Both the position numbers and the translations under genes were made by a program. A stretch of 54,432 bases of DNA from an uncultured Ruminococcus sp. (GTDB lineage: Bacteria; Bacillota_A; Clostridia; Oscillospirales; Ruminococcaceae), in the NCBI GenBank assembly GCA_900315975.1, contig ONBA01000016.1, positions 55,450-109,881 of the forward strand, in the 5' to 3' direction. This document shows positions 17,192 to 26,015 of this stretch, piece after piece. Every line of letters starts with the position of its first letter. Positions within the stretch are counted from its first letter, which is position 1. The notes under the pieces are model-generated. The model ran no database searches and was not told the origin of the DNA. It saw only the letters and a program-made list of their open reading frames with translations.

Positions 17192-17695
17192 ATGGCGGTA
17201 ATACTCGTTGTACTTATTGTGGTCCTCGTTGCGGCTGACCAGTTGGTCAAGCACTGGGCGGTCACGTCGCTTGAACCTGTCGGAAGCATGGACTTTATCC
17301 ACTTCGGCGACTTCAAAGTAGTTGACCTCACTTATCTCGAAAACCGCGGGGCGATATTCGGGAGTATGGCAGGGCAGAGGTGGTTTCTTGTAGGCTTTAC
17401 TGCACTTGTGATAATTCTCGCTTCAGTTGGTATGATACTTGCACTGAAACGCTCGAAATTCCTGAGCTTTTCGATAATGCTTTTCGTCGCCGGCGGAATA
17501 GGAAATATCATCGACCGCGTACGCTTCGGCTACGTTGTGGATATGTTCGAGTTCAAGATTTTCCACTTCGCGATATTCAATGTTGCGGATATATGTGTAA
17601 CTTTTGCATTTGTGTTCGTAATCATATATATGCTCTTCATCGACCCGAAAATCGAGAAGGCTAAGAAGGCAGGGGAGAAGTCCGCAAATGAGTGA
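17192..17695 (+). CDS. lspA: Lipoprotein signal peptidase (signal peptidase II)
   Basis: Membrane aspartyl protease that removes signal peptides from prolipoproteins, such as those encoded at 2922, 24319 and 52194 in this window. It has 167 residues and four transmembrane helices. The catalytic Asp residues are in 'GNIIDRV' (Asp108) and 'FNVADIC' (Asp133). The 'ENRGAIFG' motif near 50-57 matches the family 'NxGAaFg' region. It overlaps the pseudouridine synthase by 8 bases, the usual lspA-rluD pairing in Firmicutes. The start ATG follows AAAGGATA. Confidence 0.94.
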   Translation: MAVILVVLIVVLVAADQLVKHWAVTSLEPVGSMDFIHFGDFKVVDLTYLENRGAIFGSMAGQRWFLVGFTALVIILASVGMILALKRSKFLSFSIMLFVAGGIGNIIDRVRFGYVVDMFEFKIFHFAIFNVADICVTFAFVFVIIYMLFIDPKIEKAKKAGEKSANE

Positions 17696-18602
17696 GAACG
17701 TCACATTGCAGTGCGGCACGGAGGTGCGCGGTGCAAGGATAGATAAGTATATTTCAGATAATATTGCTGACCTTACACGCTCTGCTGTACAGAATCTTAT
17801 CGCGGACGGACTCGTTACCGCGGACGGCAAGCCGGTCAGTAAGAATTACAAGATTCGCGGCGGAGAGACTGTTTCAGTCGATATCCCCGAACCTCAGCCT
17901 ATGGACGCAGTACCGGAGGATATACCGCTCGATATCGTCTATGAGGACGACGATTTGCTTGTTGTGAACAAGCCGAAGGGCATGGTAGTTCACCCCGCAC
18001 ACGGAAATTATAACGGAACTCTTGTCAATGCTCTGCTCCATCACTGCGGCGACAGCCTTTCCGGAATAAACGGAGTTATCCGACCGGGAATAGTCCACCG
18101 CATCGACAAGGATACGAGCGGACTGCTCATCGTTGCGAAGAATGACAGTGCTCACCTTCACCTTGCTGAACAGATAAAGGTGCACAGCTTCACCCGCGAG
18201 TATGAGGCGGTTGCCTGCGGAAGCTTCAAAGAGCCGGAGGGTACTGTTGATGCGCCTATCGGCAGACATAAGACCGACCGCAAGAAGATGTGTGTCACAA
18301 CTGAAAACAGCCGGAATGCGGTCACTCACTACAGTGTGATAAAGCAGTACGGCGGCTATGCACACGTCCGGCTTCGTCTTGAGACCGGAAGAACTCATCA
18401 GATACGTGTTCATCTTGCGTATATAGGGCATCCTGTGCTCGGCGACGGAGTTTACGGAAAGCCTTACAAGGGCATTGAGGGACAATGTCTCCATGCTCGT
18501 AAAATAGGCTTTATCCACCCCTCGACCGGCGAGTATATGGAGTTCACGAGCGAGCTCCCTGACTATTTCATCTCGATACTCAATAAGCTTGAAAAAATGT
18601 AG
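17688..18602 (+). CDS. RluA/RluD-family RNA pseudouridine synthase
   Basis: Isomerises uridine to pseudouridine, most likely in 23S rRNA. It has 304 residues. An N-terminal S4 RNA-binding domain (~12-75) precedes the catalytic domain. The catalytic Asp140 lies in 'HRIDKDTSGLL', and the 'RLETGRTHQIRVHLAYIGHPVLGD' motif is complete. The family label is firm, but the exact target (RluD-like positions versus others) cannot be decided from sequence. Its start lies inside the end of lspA. Confidence 0.93.
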   Translation: MSENVTLQCGTEVRGARIDKYISDNIADLTRSAVQNLIADGLVTADGKPVSKNYKIRGGETVSVDIPEPQPMDAVPEDIPLDIVYEDDDLLVVNKPKGMVVHPAHGNYNGTLVNALLHHCGDSLSGINGVIRPGIVHRIDKDTSGLLIVAKNDSAHLHLAEQIKVHSFTREYEAVACGSFKEPEGTVDAPIGRHKTDRKKMCVTTENSRNAVTHYSVIKQYGGYAHVRLRLETGRTHQIRVHLAYIGHPVLGDGVYGKPYKGIEGQCLHARKIGFIHPSTGEYMEFTSELPDYFISILNKLEKM

Positions 18603-18614
18603 GAGGTCAGCTTT

Positions 18615-19442
18615 TTGTTTGAAGATATCTCGAAAGTGATACTGCTCAGCGATATGGACGGCACTCTGCTCAACTCCAAAAAGCAGATAACCGGTACCGA
18701 CCGTGAAGCAATAAGGAGATTCACGGCGCTCGGCGGAAAATTTACCGTCGCGACAGGCAGGACTATCCAGTCATTTGAACAGTTTCTCAGCATTCTCGAC
18801 CTTCGTTCACCCGTTATAATGTATAACGGCGCGGCGATACACGATTACACTGCCGGTGAAACGCTTTACACCCACCCCCTTACAAGTGAGTGCAGGGATA
18901 TGGCGATTCAGCTTCTCAGGGCAATGCCCGAAGCCGGTGGCGAGGTCTTAAAGGCAGACGGTACATACGTTTTCAGCAATACAGATTATCAGAAACTGCA
19001 TACCAGGCTGTGCGGAATAGAACCAAACTATGCCGGACTCTCCGAGATAGAGGAGGGCGGCTGGCTGAAGGTGCTGTTCGCAATGGCTCCGGAGGATATC
19101 CCTCATATGGAACTTCTCACGCGCCAGCTTGGATTCGATAAAAAAGCCGATTTTGTGCGCTCTGCGGATATTTTTCTCGAAATGCTCCCGCTCGGAGTGA
19201 GCAAGGGGTCGGCACTGACAGAATACAGAAAACTCAGCGGCTATGAGGATATGACCTTCGTGGCTGTCGGGGATTTCGACAATGATCTTGAAATGATAAA
19301 GGCGGCAGACGCGGGAGCTTGTCCTGCGAATGCGGAAGACCATATAAAGTCTGCGGCGGATATAGTTCTCAAACGCTCAAACGATGAGGGCGCAGTCGCA
19401 GAGCTTATAGATATTATCATTAAAAAATGCGGACTCTCATGA
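18615..19442 (+). CDS. Cof-type HAD-superfamily phosphatase
   Basis: A 275-residue HAD hydrolase, subclass IIB (Cof type). Motif I is 'LLSDMDGTLLN' with nucleophile Asp13 and acid/base Asp15. Motif II is 'FTVATGRT'. Motif III/IV is 'KGSALTEYRKL...VAVGDFDNDLEMIKAADAG'. Such enzymes dephosphorylate sugar phosphates, FMN or other small molecules; the substrate is not predictable. The start is TTG, supported by AGGAGGT 7 bases upstream. It follows the pseudouridine synthase by 12 bases and precedes the transketolase pair. Confidence 0.9.
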   Translation: MFEDISKVILLSDMDGTLLNSKKQITGTDREAIRRFTALGGKFTVATGRTIQSFEQFLSILDLRSPVIMYNGAAIHDYTAGETLYTHPLTSECRDMAIQLLRAMPEAGGEVLKADGTYVFSNTDYQKLHTRLCGIEPNYAGLSEIEEGGWLKVLFAMAPEDIPHMELLTRQLGFDKKADFVRSADIFLEMLPLGVSKGSALTEYRKLSGYEDMTFVAVGDFDNDLEMIKAADAGACPANAEDHIKSAADIVLKRSNDEGAVAELIDIIIKKCGLS

Positions 19443-19471
19443 GAGGTCTGCTAAAATAAATGGAGGTTACT

Positions 19472-20311
19472 ATGGACGCATCAAGAAAAAAGGATCTGCA
19501 AAAGATCGCCTGTAAAGTGAGAATGGGCGTTATAGAGGGAACTTATAACGCTAAGTCGGGACATCCCGGCGGTTCGCTCTCAATCAGCGACACACTGACA
19601 TATCTCTACTATGACAAGATGAACGTTGACCCCAAAAATCCCGAAAACCCCGACAGAGACCGCTTTGTACTTTCAAAGGGTCATACTGCTCCGGCGCTGT
19701 ATTCGGTACTCGCTCTCAAGGGATTCTTCCCCGAGGCTGAGATAAAGTCACTGCGTCACATAGGCGCACTCCTGCAGGGTCACCCCTGTATCACTATTCC
19801 CGGCGTTGATATGTCGAGCGGTTCACTCGGACAGGGCATATCTGCGGCTTGCGGAATGGCTCTTGCCGGAAAGCTTGACGGCAAAACTTACAAGGTATAT
19901 ACTGTCCTCGGCGACGGCGAGATAGAAGAGGGTCAGGTATGGGAAGCTGCTATGTTTGCCGGCAACAATAAACTCGATAACCTCGTTGCTGTTGTTGACT
20001 TCAACGGCTTACAGATAGACGGTGCACTCAGTGAGGTTTGTTCTCCTGAACCTATCCCTGAGAAGTTTGCAGCTTTCGGCTGGCACGTTATTACTGCTGA
20101 CGCTCACGATTTCGACAGCCTTGAAGCTGCTTTCAATGAGGCAGAAACAGTTAAGGACAAGCCTGTTGTGATCGTTCAGAAGTCAGTAAAGGGCAAGGGA
20201 GTTTCATTCATGGAGAATCAGGTAGGCTGGCACGGAACAGCTCCCAATAAGGAACAGTATGAGCAGGCAATGGCGGAACTCACAGCGCAGTTAAAGGAAT
20301 TGGAGGGCTAA
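19472..20311 (+). CDS. Transketolase, N-terminal (TPP-binding) subunit
   Basis: The thiamine diphosphate-binding half of a split transketolase (279 residues). Motifs are 'AKSGHPGGSLSISD', 'VLSKGHTAPALYS', 'GSLGQGISAACGMA' and the TPP motif 'GDGEIEEGQVWEAA...NLVAVVDFNGLQIDG'. The upstream in-frame ATG (19460) overlaps the TGGAGGT site, so the start is put at 19472. It is paired with the C-terminal subunit 4 bases downstream. Together they move two-carbon units between ketoses and aldoses in the non-oxidative pentose phosphate pathway. Confidence 0.94.
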   Translation: MDASRKKDLQKIACKVRMGVIEGTYNAKSGHPGGSLSISDTLTYLYYDKMNVDPKNPENPDRDRFVLSKGHTAPALYSVLALKGFFPEAEIKSLRHIGALLQGHPCITIPGVDMSSGSLGQGISAACGMALAGKLDGKTYKVYTVLGDGEIEEGQVWEAAMFAGNNKLDNLVAVVDFNGLQIDGALSEVCSPEPIPEKFAAFGWHVITADAHDFDSLEAAFNEAETVKDKPVVIVQKSVKGKGVSFMENQVGWHGTAPNKEQYEQAMAELTAQLKELEG

Positions 20312-20315
20312 TAAA

Positions 20316-21266
20316 ATGGCAGATGTTATCAAAAAGGCTACCCGTGAGAGCTACGGTGAAACTCTTAAAGAGCTCGCGGAAGAATACAAGAACTTAGTCG
20401 TCCTCGACGCTGACCTCGCTGCTGCAACTAAGACAGGTATTTTCAAGAAGGCTTATCCCGACCGTTTCTTCGATTGCGGTATCGCTGAGGCAAATATGAT
20501 GGGAGTTGCTGCCGGACTTGCTGCCTGCGGAAAGATACCGTTTGCAAGTACATTCGCAATGTTTGCGGCTGGCAGAGCTTTTGAGATAGTCCGCAACTCT
20601 ATCGGCTATCCCCACCTCAATGTTAAAATAGGCGCTACTCACGCTGGTATATCAGTCGGCGAGGACGGTGCTACTCATCAGTGCAACGAGGATATAGCAC
20701 TCATGAGAACTATCCCCGGTATGACTATCATCAACCCTGCTGACGATGTTGAAGCAAGAGCTGCTGTAAGAGCTGCTGTAGCATTCGACGGACCCGTTTA
20801 TATGCGCTTCGGCAGACTTGCAGTACCTGTGATAAACGATGCTGCAACATATAAATTCGAGCTCGGCAAGGGCATTGTAATGAAGGAAGGCAGCGACATC
20901 ACTATCGTTGCAACAGGTCTCATGGTAAATGAGGCTGTACAGGCTGCCGAAACACTTGCAGCAGAGGGAATTTCTGCAAGAGTTGTAAATATCCACACTA
21001 TCAAGCCGCTTGACAAGGAGCTTATCTGCAAGTGCGCTAAGGAGACAGGAGTTATCGTTACTGCCGAGGAGCACAGCGTTATCGGCGGTCTTGGCTCTGC
21101 TGTTGCAGAAGCTGTTACAGAGTGCTGTCCTGTGCCTGTAGTGAAGATAGGTGTTAACGACGAATTCGGTCACTCAGGACCGGCTGTTGACCTCCTCAAA
21201 GAGTTTGGTCTTTCTGCGGAAAATATCGTTAAGGTAACAAAGGACGCATTAAAACTCAAAAAGTAA
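20316..21266 (+). CDS. Transketolase, C-terminal (pyrimidine-binding) subunit
   Basis: The second half of the split transketolase, 316 residues. The pyrimidine-binding domain includes 'DCGIAEANMMGVAAGLA' with the catalytic Glu, and 'GATHAGISVGEDGATHQCNEDIALMR'. The C-terminal transketolase domain carries 'MVNEAVQAAETLAAEGISARVVNIHTIKP' and 'EEHSVIGGLGSAVAE'. Only 4 bases separate it from the first subunit, so they are co-translated. Split transketolases are common in Firmicutes and archaea. Confidence 0.94.
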   Translation: MADVIKKATRESYGETLKELAEEYKNLVVLDADLAAATKTGIFKKAYPDRFFDCGIAEANMMGVAAGLAACGKIPFASTFAMFAAGRAFEIVRNSIGYPHLNVKIGATHAGISVGEDGATHQCNEDIALMRTIPGMTIINPADDVEARAAVRAAVAFDGPVYMRFGRLAVPVINDAATYKFELGKGIVMKEGSDITIVATGLMVNEAVQAAETLAAEGISARVVNIHTIKPLDKELICKCAKETGVIVTAEEHSVIGGLGSAVAEAVTECCPVPVVKIGVNDEFGHSGPAVDLLKEFGLSAENIVKVTKDALKLKK

Positions 21267-21297
21267 ACAATTTACAAATCAAGCTAATATTTTTACC

Positions 21298-22167
21298 ATG
21301 AAATACATTAAGAAACTCTTCGGAGGCATAGACCTCACATGGAAGAAACTGCTGATATTCTCGGTGACTGCCGGTATTATACCGGGTATACTTCTCAGTA
21401 TACCGGCACTTAAGGATACATCATTCACCGATAATGGTTCAAGCTATGAATGGTGGATATTCTTTGCGATAATAATAATATCCAACTGCAAAAAGCCGCT
21501 TGAAGCGGCTTGCAAGACGTTCGTATTCTTCCTGATAACTCAACCGCTCATATACCTTGTACAAGTGCCGTTTTGCTGGCTTCACTGGGGAATATTCTCG
21601 TATTACCCGCCGTGGTTTTTTCAGACACTTCTGACGTTTCCGGGCGCATTTCTTGGCTGGTACGTAAAAAAAGGCAAGTGGTACAGCCTGCTGATACTTT
21701 TGCCTATGCTGTGGCTGCTTTCGGAAACTGCGATGGCGTATCTCCACGATTTGCTCTATATGCCGCCGCGTCATCTGCTTACAACGATATTCTGCGCGGT
21801 ACAGATTTTCGTACTCGTTATTGCTTTTTTCGAGGACAAGAAACTGTGCATTGCCGGCTGTATACTCGGTGCAGGACTGCTGACCTTCTGCTTCTTTATG
21901 AACATTTATCATCAACCCATGGGGAGTATAAATGTTTACGGTGAAGAAATAGACCCGGATATGCACTATACGGCTGAATCGTCAGACGAGAGCATTGTAA
22001 GGATAACCGAAGATGAATTAGTTCAGCCGAATGGTATGCAAGCTGAGTTTTATCATAAAGGCTCTGCCGAGGTTACTTTTACCGCCGACGATGGAACTGT
22101 TTTAGTATATAAGGCATGGCTCGGTGATAATTACGATATGGGACTGGAGTTTATCGAAAAACGCTGA
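21298..22167 (+). CDS. Integral membrane protein of unknown function
   Basis: A 289-residue protein with about six hydrophobic helices in residues ~17-205. The last ~80 residues are polar and soluble ('YGEEIDPDMHYTAESSDESIVRI...GSAEVTFTADDGTVLVYKAWLG'), reading like a small beta domain that recalls Ig-like 'sdesIv.v..nG..k..G.a.vt' folds. There is no good ribosome site before the ATG, which makes the start uncertain. It lies between the transketolase pair and an AraC regulator. I do not recognise the family. Confidence 0.65.
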   Translation: MKYIKKLFGGIDLTWKKLLIFSVTAGIIPGILLSIPALKDTSFTDNGSSYEWWIFFAIIIISNCKKPLEAACKTFVFFLITQPLIYLVQVPFCWLHWGIFSYYPPWFFQTLLTFPGAFLGWYVKKGKWYSLLILLPMLWLLSETAMAYLHDLLYMPPRHLLTTIFCAVQIFVLVIAFFEDKKLCIAGCILGAGLLTFCFFMNIYHQPMGSINVYGEEIDPDMHYTAESSDESIVRITEDELVQPNGMQAEFYHKGSAEVTFTADDGTVLVYKAWLGDNYDMGLEFIEKR

Positions 22168-22185
22168 AATGCGTGCAACGGAAAT

Positions 22186-22289
22186 AAGCCGGTATCGATA
22201 TAGATGTTTATACCTTTACAGTGGTAACTCTTTCTGAAGAAAGAGGTGCCCTTAACAAAAGTATACAATGTCTGCATTGGTACCGGCTT
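22186..22289 (+). other. Multi-stem structured RNA candidate before araC-type gene
   Basis: A closing helix AAGCCGGTA (22186-22194) with TACCGGCTT (22281-22289) encloses three local hairpins. These are TACC/GGTA (22211-22214 with 22223-22226), a perfect 7-bp CTCTTTC-TGAA-GAAAGAG (22228-22245) and CAATG-TCTG-CATTG (22266-22279). The layout resembles a riboswitch-like multi-branch junction. No known class was recognised, and there is no T run. The regulator's frame stays open through part of it, so a coding explanation is possible. Confidence 0.4.
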
Positions 22290-22322
22290 TACTGCAACCG
22301 AACGAAGAAAAGGGGGGAAAGT

Positions 22323-23153
22323 ATGAAAATAACGAAGATAGCGCTTGGCTGCCGGAGAACAAACTCGGTATACGGCGAGAGATATCAGGAATGCTGCGTA
22401 TGTCTTTTCCGGTCACCGGTCATATTTGACTTCGGAGGAACTGAAAAAAAGTGCAGCGGATTGACTATAATATTCTACACTCCCGGAAAACGTCAGTATT
22501 TCCGCCCCGAAGAAGGCGGCACACTGAAATACGACATGGTACTTTTCCGTCCCTCGTCAGCGGATAAGCAGTACGCAGCAGGAATGAATATCCCATTCGA
22601 TGTGCCGATGAATATAAAGGACGATTACCTGATATCGTCCATACTCAAAAATATGAAGGTCTGCTTCGGACTGGACGGAAGACGCAAATCTGAGTTCATG
22701 GAACTGTCCATGCGAATGATACTCATATGCGTTGCCGACCAGAATGACTATGGCAAATCTGTTAAGGAAGAGATAAATGTACCTAAATATCCGCAGCTGA
22801 AAGCTTTGCGCGATGATATCTACGACGACCCTATGCGCAGCTGGTCGATTGACGAAATATGTGCCGAACTCGGAGTCAGCAGAACTTACTTCCACCGTAT
22901 TTACCTTGCGGCATTCGGGGTTACGTGCCGTCAGGACGTTATAGAAAGCAGACTCGCTTATGCTGAGGAACTTCTCTCAGAAACCGACCTCTCCGTCAGT
23001 GCGATAGCGGAACAGTGCGGCTACGAAAGTGACTCCTACTTCATGCGTCAGTTTAAACAGCATCGTGGATATACCCCCACTGACTACCGCCGCAAAGTTG
23101 AAATGCAGATAGCGAATGAGCTGAAAGATGCCGATAATGGGGAAGATATATGA
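22323..23153 (+). CDS. AraC-family transcriptional regulator
   Basis: A 276-residue regulator. The N-terminal part looks like a cupin-type sensor ('YFRPEEGG', 'YDMVLFRPS'). The C-terminal ~100 residues hold two helix-turn-helix motifs: 'WSIDEICAELGVSRTYFHRIY' and 'SVSAIAEQCGYESDSYFMRQFKQHRGYTPTDYRR'. The start is an ATG preceded by AGGGGGGAAAG; the open frame continues to 22221. AraC proteins sense small molecules and activate adjacent genes; a carbohydrate or stress signal is plausible but unproven. The VanY-like gene that follows has its own strong promoter. Confidence 0.88.
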   Translation: MKITKIALGCRRTNSVYGERYQECCVCLFRSPVIFDFGGTEKKCSGLTIIFYTPGKRQYFRPEEGGTLKYDMVLFRPSSADKQYAAGMNIPFDVPMNIKDDYLISSILKNMKVCFGLDGRRKSEFMELSMRMILICVADQNDYGKSVKEEINVPKYPQLKALRDDIYDDPMRSWSIDEICAELGVSRTYFHRIYLAAFGVTCRQDVIESRLAYAEELLSETDLSVSAIAEQCGYESDSYFMRQFKQHRGYTPTDYRRKVEMQIANELKDADNGEDI

Positions 23154-23182
23154 CTTGTTTGTGAAAAAATATAAAATATATC

Positions 23183-23211
23183 TTTACACACTGAAAGCTT
23201 TGTGATATAAT
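23183..23211 (+). promoter_or_regulatory. Promoter of the VanY-like gene
   Basis: TTTACA, 17-base spacer, TATAAT, with TG directly before the -10 (TGATATAAT). It lies 65 bases before the ATG. Confidence 0.75.
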
Positions 23212-23276
23212 TTATAATGTAGTTTTGTACGGAATAGACATATAAATAAAACGATTGTATAAGGAGAAAACAGAAT

Positions 23277-24305
23277 ATGAATAAAGGAGAACGCCGCAGA
23301 AACCGCAGAAGATACCGCGTAAGATACGACCGTATCGTTATCATGGTGCTTGTTGCAGCAGTTGTGATAGTGCTTGTAAGTTCGTGTGTTATAGCACTTA
23401 CTAAAAAGAACGATAAACCTGCTGTAAAGAACAGGTCAAGGTCATCGCAGACTACTGACACTACTCTTCCGTCGGAAGCAGAAGAAAAGCCGGCTGACAG
23501 TACCGGAGAAGCTCCGACAGAAGCCCCGAAACCGCAGGAAGAAGCGTTTGTGACAGAGTCTCATGAGCACGACGATATATATAAGGGCAACCTCGTACTC
23601 GTTAACGCTGATTACGAGTATAAGTTCATTGACGGCGATGTTGACCCCATAACACTTTTTGATAACAGAAATGATTATTATGATAACGGCGACTACGTTA
23701 CTAAACTCGACAGGGAAGTTCTGACTCGCCTCAATGCTATGATGGAAGCTTATGCGACTGCTTCATCTAAGACTTCTACCGACATTTTCGTTCTCGACGG
23801 CTACAGAACCTATGACGAACAGTTAGAGCGTCACAGCAGCGGTAAATCGAGAACTTTTGAAGCCGGTCACTCCGATTACCATACCGGCAGAACTTTTGAT
23901 ATGTTCCGCATGAGCGAAGGCGGAGAAATCTCTTACTTCGCTGCTGAGGGCGACTGTGCATGGTTTGCTGACAATGCTGCAAAGTTCGGATTTGTTGTAA
24001 GGTATCCCGACGGCAAGGACGATATTACCGGCGAAAAGTCGAGAGGTTATACATACCGCTATGTCGGAACCCCTCATGCTGAGTATATGAACTCAAAGGG
24101 AATCTGCCTTGAGGAGTATATCGCAGAGGTCAAGAAGCATACTAAGGACGAGCCTCTTGAAATAACAACAGCCGGCGGAACGGTTCAGGTATACTACGTT
24201 TCAGCGTCTGCTGAGGGTGCAACAGATGTACCGGTACCGAATGGCAAGGCGTATACCGTTTCCGGAAACAATATCGACGGCTTTATCGTTACAGTTACAG
24301 GATAG
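23277..24305 (+). CDS. Membrane-anchored VanY/M15-type peptidase
   Basis: A 342-residue protein. Basic N terminus, one transmembrane helix (~20-42), a Ser/Thr/Pro/Glu-rich extracytoplasmic stalk (~43-95), and a D-Ala-D-Ala carboxypeptidase VanY (M15B) domain (~105-275). 'FVLDGYRTYDEQ' and the zinc motif 'HSDYHTGRTFDM' (His202, Asp208) are clear. The second zinc motif, usually ExxH just before 'RYVG', reads RGYT here. A His267 two residues after 'RYVG' (TPHAEYM) might substitute. The likely role is trimming cell-wall peptides outside the membrane. It is followed after 13 bases by a peptide-binding lipoprotein gene. Confidence 0.85.
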   Translation: MNKGERRRNRRRYRVRYDRIVIMVLVAAVVIVLVSSCVIALTKKNDKPAVKNRSRSSQTTDTTLPSEAEEKPADSTGEAPTEAPKPQEEAFVTESHEHDDIYKGNLVLVNADYEYKFIDGDVDPITLFDNRNDYYDNGDYVTKLDREVLTRLNAMMEAYATASSKTSTDIFVLDGYRTYDEQLERHSSGKSRTFEAGHSDYHTGRTFDMFRMSEGGEISYFAAEGDCAWFADNAAKFGFVVRYPDGKDDITGEKSRGYTYRYVGTPHAEYMNSKGICLEEYIAEVKKHTKDEPLEITTAGGTVQVYYVSASAEGATDVPVPNGKAYTVSGNNIDGFIVTVTG

Positions 24306-24318
24306 AACGGAGTTTAAT

Positions 24319-25959
24319 GTGAAAAAAGTATCGCTCGCGGTGAGCGCAATTATAATGGCAGCTGCGATAACAGGCTGCGGAAGTCCCGACAAGGGTTCGG
24401 GTACAGGTCATATGTACAACGCTGTACTTCTCGGAAATCCGCAGAGTCTTGACCCTCAGTTTGCAGAAGACACTGCCTCGAATACAGTTATAAAGAACCT
24501 CTACAGCGGACTCATGTCCGTAGACGATAACGGCAATATCTCATGCTGTAATGCCGAAAACTACACAGTTTCCGACGACGGAACAGTCTATACTTTTACC
24601 CTCAGAGACGATAATTACTGGTATTTCGACGAAAATGATGATGACGTCATAACTGAGGACGAGTACTTTCCGGTAACGGCTGACGACTATGTTTTTGCAA
24701 TGCGCCGTGTTCTCGACCCGAGAATGAAGTCGCCGTATGCAAACGATTTCTCATGTATAAAGGACGCTCGCCTCATACAGCGCGGACTAATTGAACCCGA
24801 AGAGGCGGAGATTTACGCTGTTGACAAGAAAACTCTTGTTGTTGTCCTTGAAAATCCGGATACGGAGTTCCTTTATCTTATGTCAACTCCGGCAGCATAT
24901 CCGTGCAATAAGGAATTTTTTGATTCTACCAAAGGCAGATACGGTCTCGACGACCGCTCGGTAATGTCAAACGGCGCATTTTTCGTGCGTCAGTGGTTCT
25001 ATGACCCATACGGCAGCAATAATATCCTCTACATGAAACGCAATGATGCCGACTGGAGTGAGACGTATGATATCGCACCGTCGTACCTTAGTTTCAGCAT
25101 AGAAAAAAATGAGGACGATATAAGAAAGCAATTCAAAGATGAAGAGACTGAGTGCTTTACATCACTGAGCAAATCGCCGTATAACCCGAAGAAGTATTCG
25201 ATAACTCCAACAGCTGCGACTACTCTCGGACTTATATTCAACCCCGAAAACAAGAATCTGTCAAATATAAATCTGCGCAAGGCTATAGCTTATTCTGTTG
25301 ATAGGGAAATGCTTAGCAAGGATATGAGCGATGACTTATCAGTTGCCGGAGGAATAATTCCACCTGCTGTCAGACTTGGCGGCAGAAGCTATCGTGAACT
25401 TGTTTCCGACCGTACATTTTACGGCTACGATAAAGAGAAGGCGGTAGAGTGTTACAGTGTGGCAAAGACTGAGTTGGGCATAGAAAGTCTTGGCGAGATG
25501 AAGGTGCTTGTCAGGGGAGATACGGTTGATTCGTCGTACCTTCACAAGCTGACACAAAGCTGGCAGGATATGTTTGGCGGCTACATCGGAATCGACGAGG
25601 TAAGCGAGACTCAGTTCAATGAGCGTATAGCGAGTGGTGACTATGGCATAGCTCTTTATCCTCTTAAAGCAGACCTTGGATATGGGTGCGCGTGCATTGA
25701 AAGGTTTGAAACTGAGCCGTGTCTTGGATATATTCTTGGTGATGACAGCGATATAACGTCCGACCTCCGATGCTGTGGAGATGTAATTACACTTGTTGAA
25801 GCCTATACAAATGCTGAAAAGCGAATAATTGATACCTGTGGATTTGTGCCGCTGTTTTATAAGAATTCCTATCTTATCGCGAAAAAGGACAACGAGCAGA
25901 TATACTATGACCCATTTACCGGAGCGGTAGATTTCCGGTTGGCACTTAACTATGACTAA
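24319..25959 (+). CDS. Family 5 (peptide) ABC substrate-binding lipoprotein
   Basis: An OppA/DppA-like extracytoplasmic solute-binding protein of 546 residues. The signal ends in lipobox 'AAITGC'. Family motifs include 'NPQSLDPQFAEDTASNTVIKNLYSGL', 'FTLRDDNYWYF', 'VTADDYVFAMRRVLDP' and 'LRKAIAYSVDREML'. An acidic patch (DENDDDVITEDE) inside the domain could bind calcium. The start is GTG, with GGAG 6 bases upstream; a longer in-frame reading exists. No permease or ATPase gene lies nearby, so it is an orphan binding protein. Its pairing with a VanY-like peptidase hints at cell-wall peptide sensing or uptake (inference). Confidence 0.85.
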   Translation: MKKVSLAVSAIIMAAAITGCGSPDKGSGTGHMYNAVLLGNPQSLDPQFAEDTASNTVIKNLYSGLMSVDDNGNISCCNAENYTVSDDGTVYTFTLRDDNYWYFDENDDDVITEDEYFPVTADDYVFAMRRVLDPRMKSPYANDFSCIKDARLIQRGLIEPEEAEIYAVDKKTLVVVLENPDTEFLYLMSTPAAYPCNKEFFDSTKGRYGLDDRSVMSNGAFFVRQWFYDPYGSNNILYMKRNDADWSETYDIAPSYLSFSIEKNEDDIRKQFKDEETECFTSLSKSPYNPKKYSITPTAATTLGLIFNPENKNLSNINLRKAIAYSVDREMLSKDMSDDLSVAGGIIPPAVRLGGRSYRELVSDRTFYGYDKEKAVECYSVAKTELGIESLGEMKVLVRGDTVDSSYLHKLTQSWQDMFGGYIGIDEVSETQFNERIASGDYGIALYPLKADLGYGCACIERFETEPCLGYILGDDSDITSDLRCCGDVITLVEAYTNAEKRIIDTCGFVPLFYKNSYLIAKKDNEQIYYDPFTGAVDFRLALNYD

Positions 25960-25974
25960 TATCGCTTCCAATAT

Positions 25975-26006
25975 AAAAAAGAACGTCCGACCGGACGTTC
26001 TTTTTT
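25975..26006. terminator. Bidirectional terminator between the peptide-binding gene and glgB
   Basis: Perfect 14-bp stem AAAAAAGAACGTCC/GGACGTTCTTTTTT with a 4-base loop. It serves the plus-strand lipoprotein gene and the minus-strand glgB. Confidence 0.9.
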
Positions 26007-26015
26007 ATTTGTTTA

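Noticed and set aside
22228..22250. AGAGGTGC resembling the start of the lysine riboswitch
   Set aside because: The following conserved lysine-riboswitch segments are missing, so the match is only 8 bases and probably chance.
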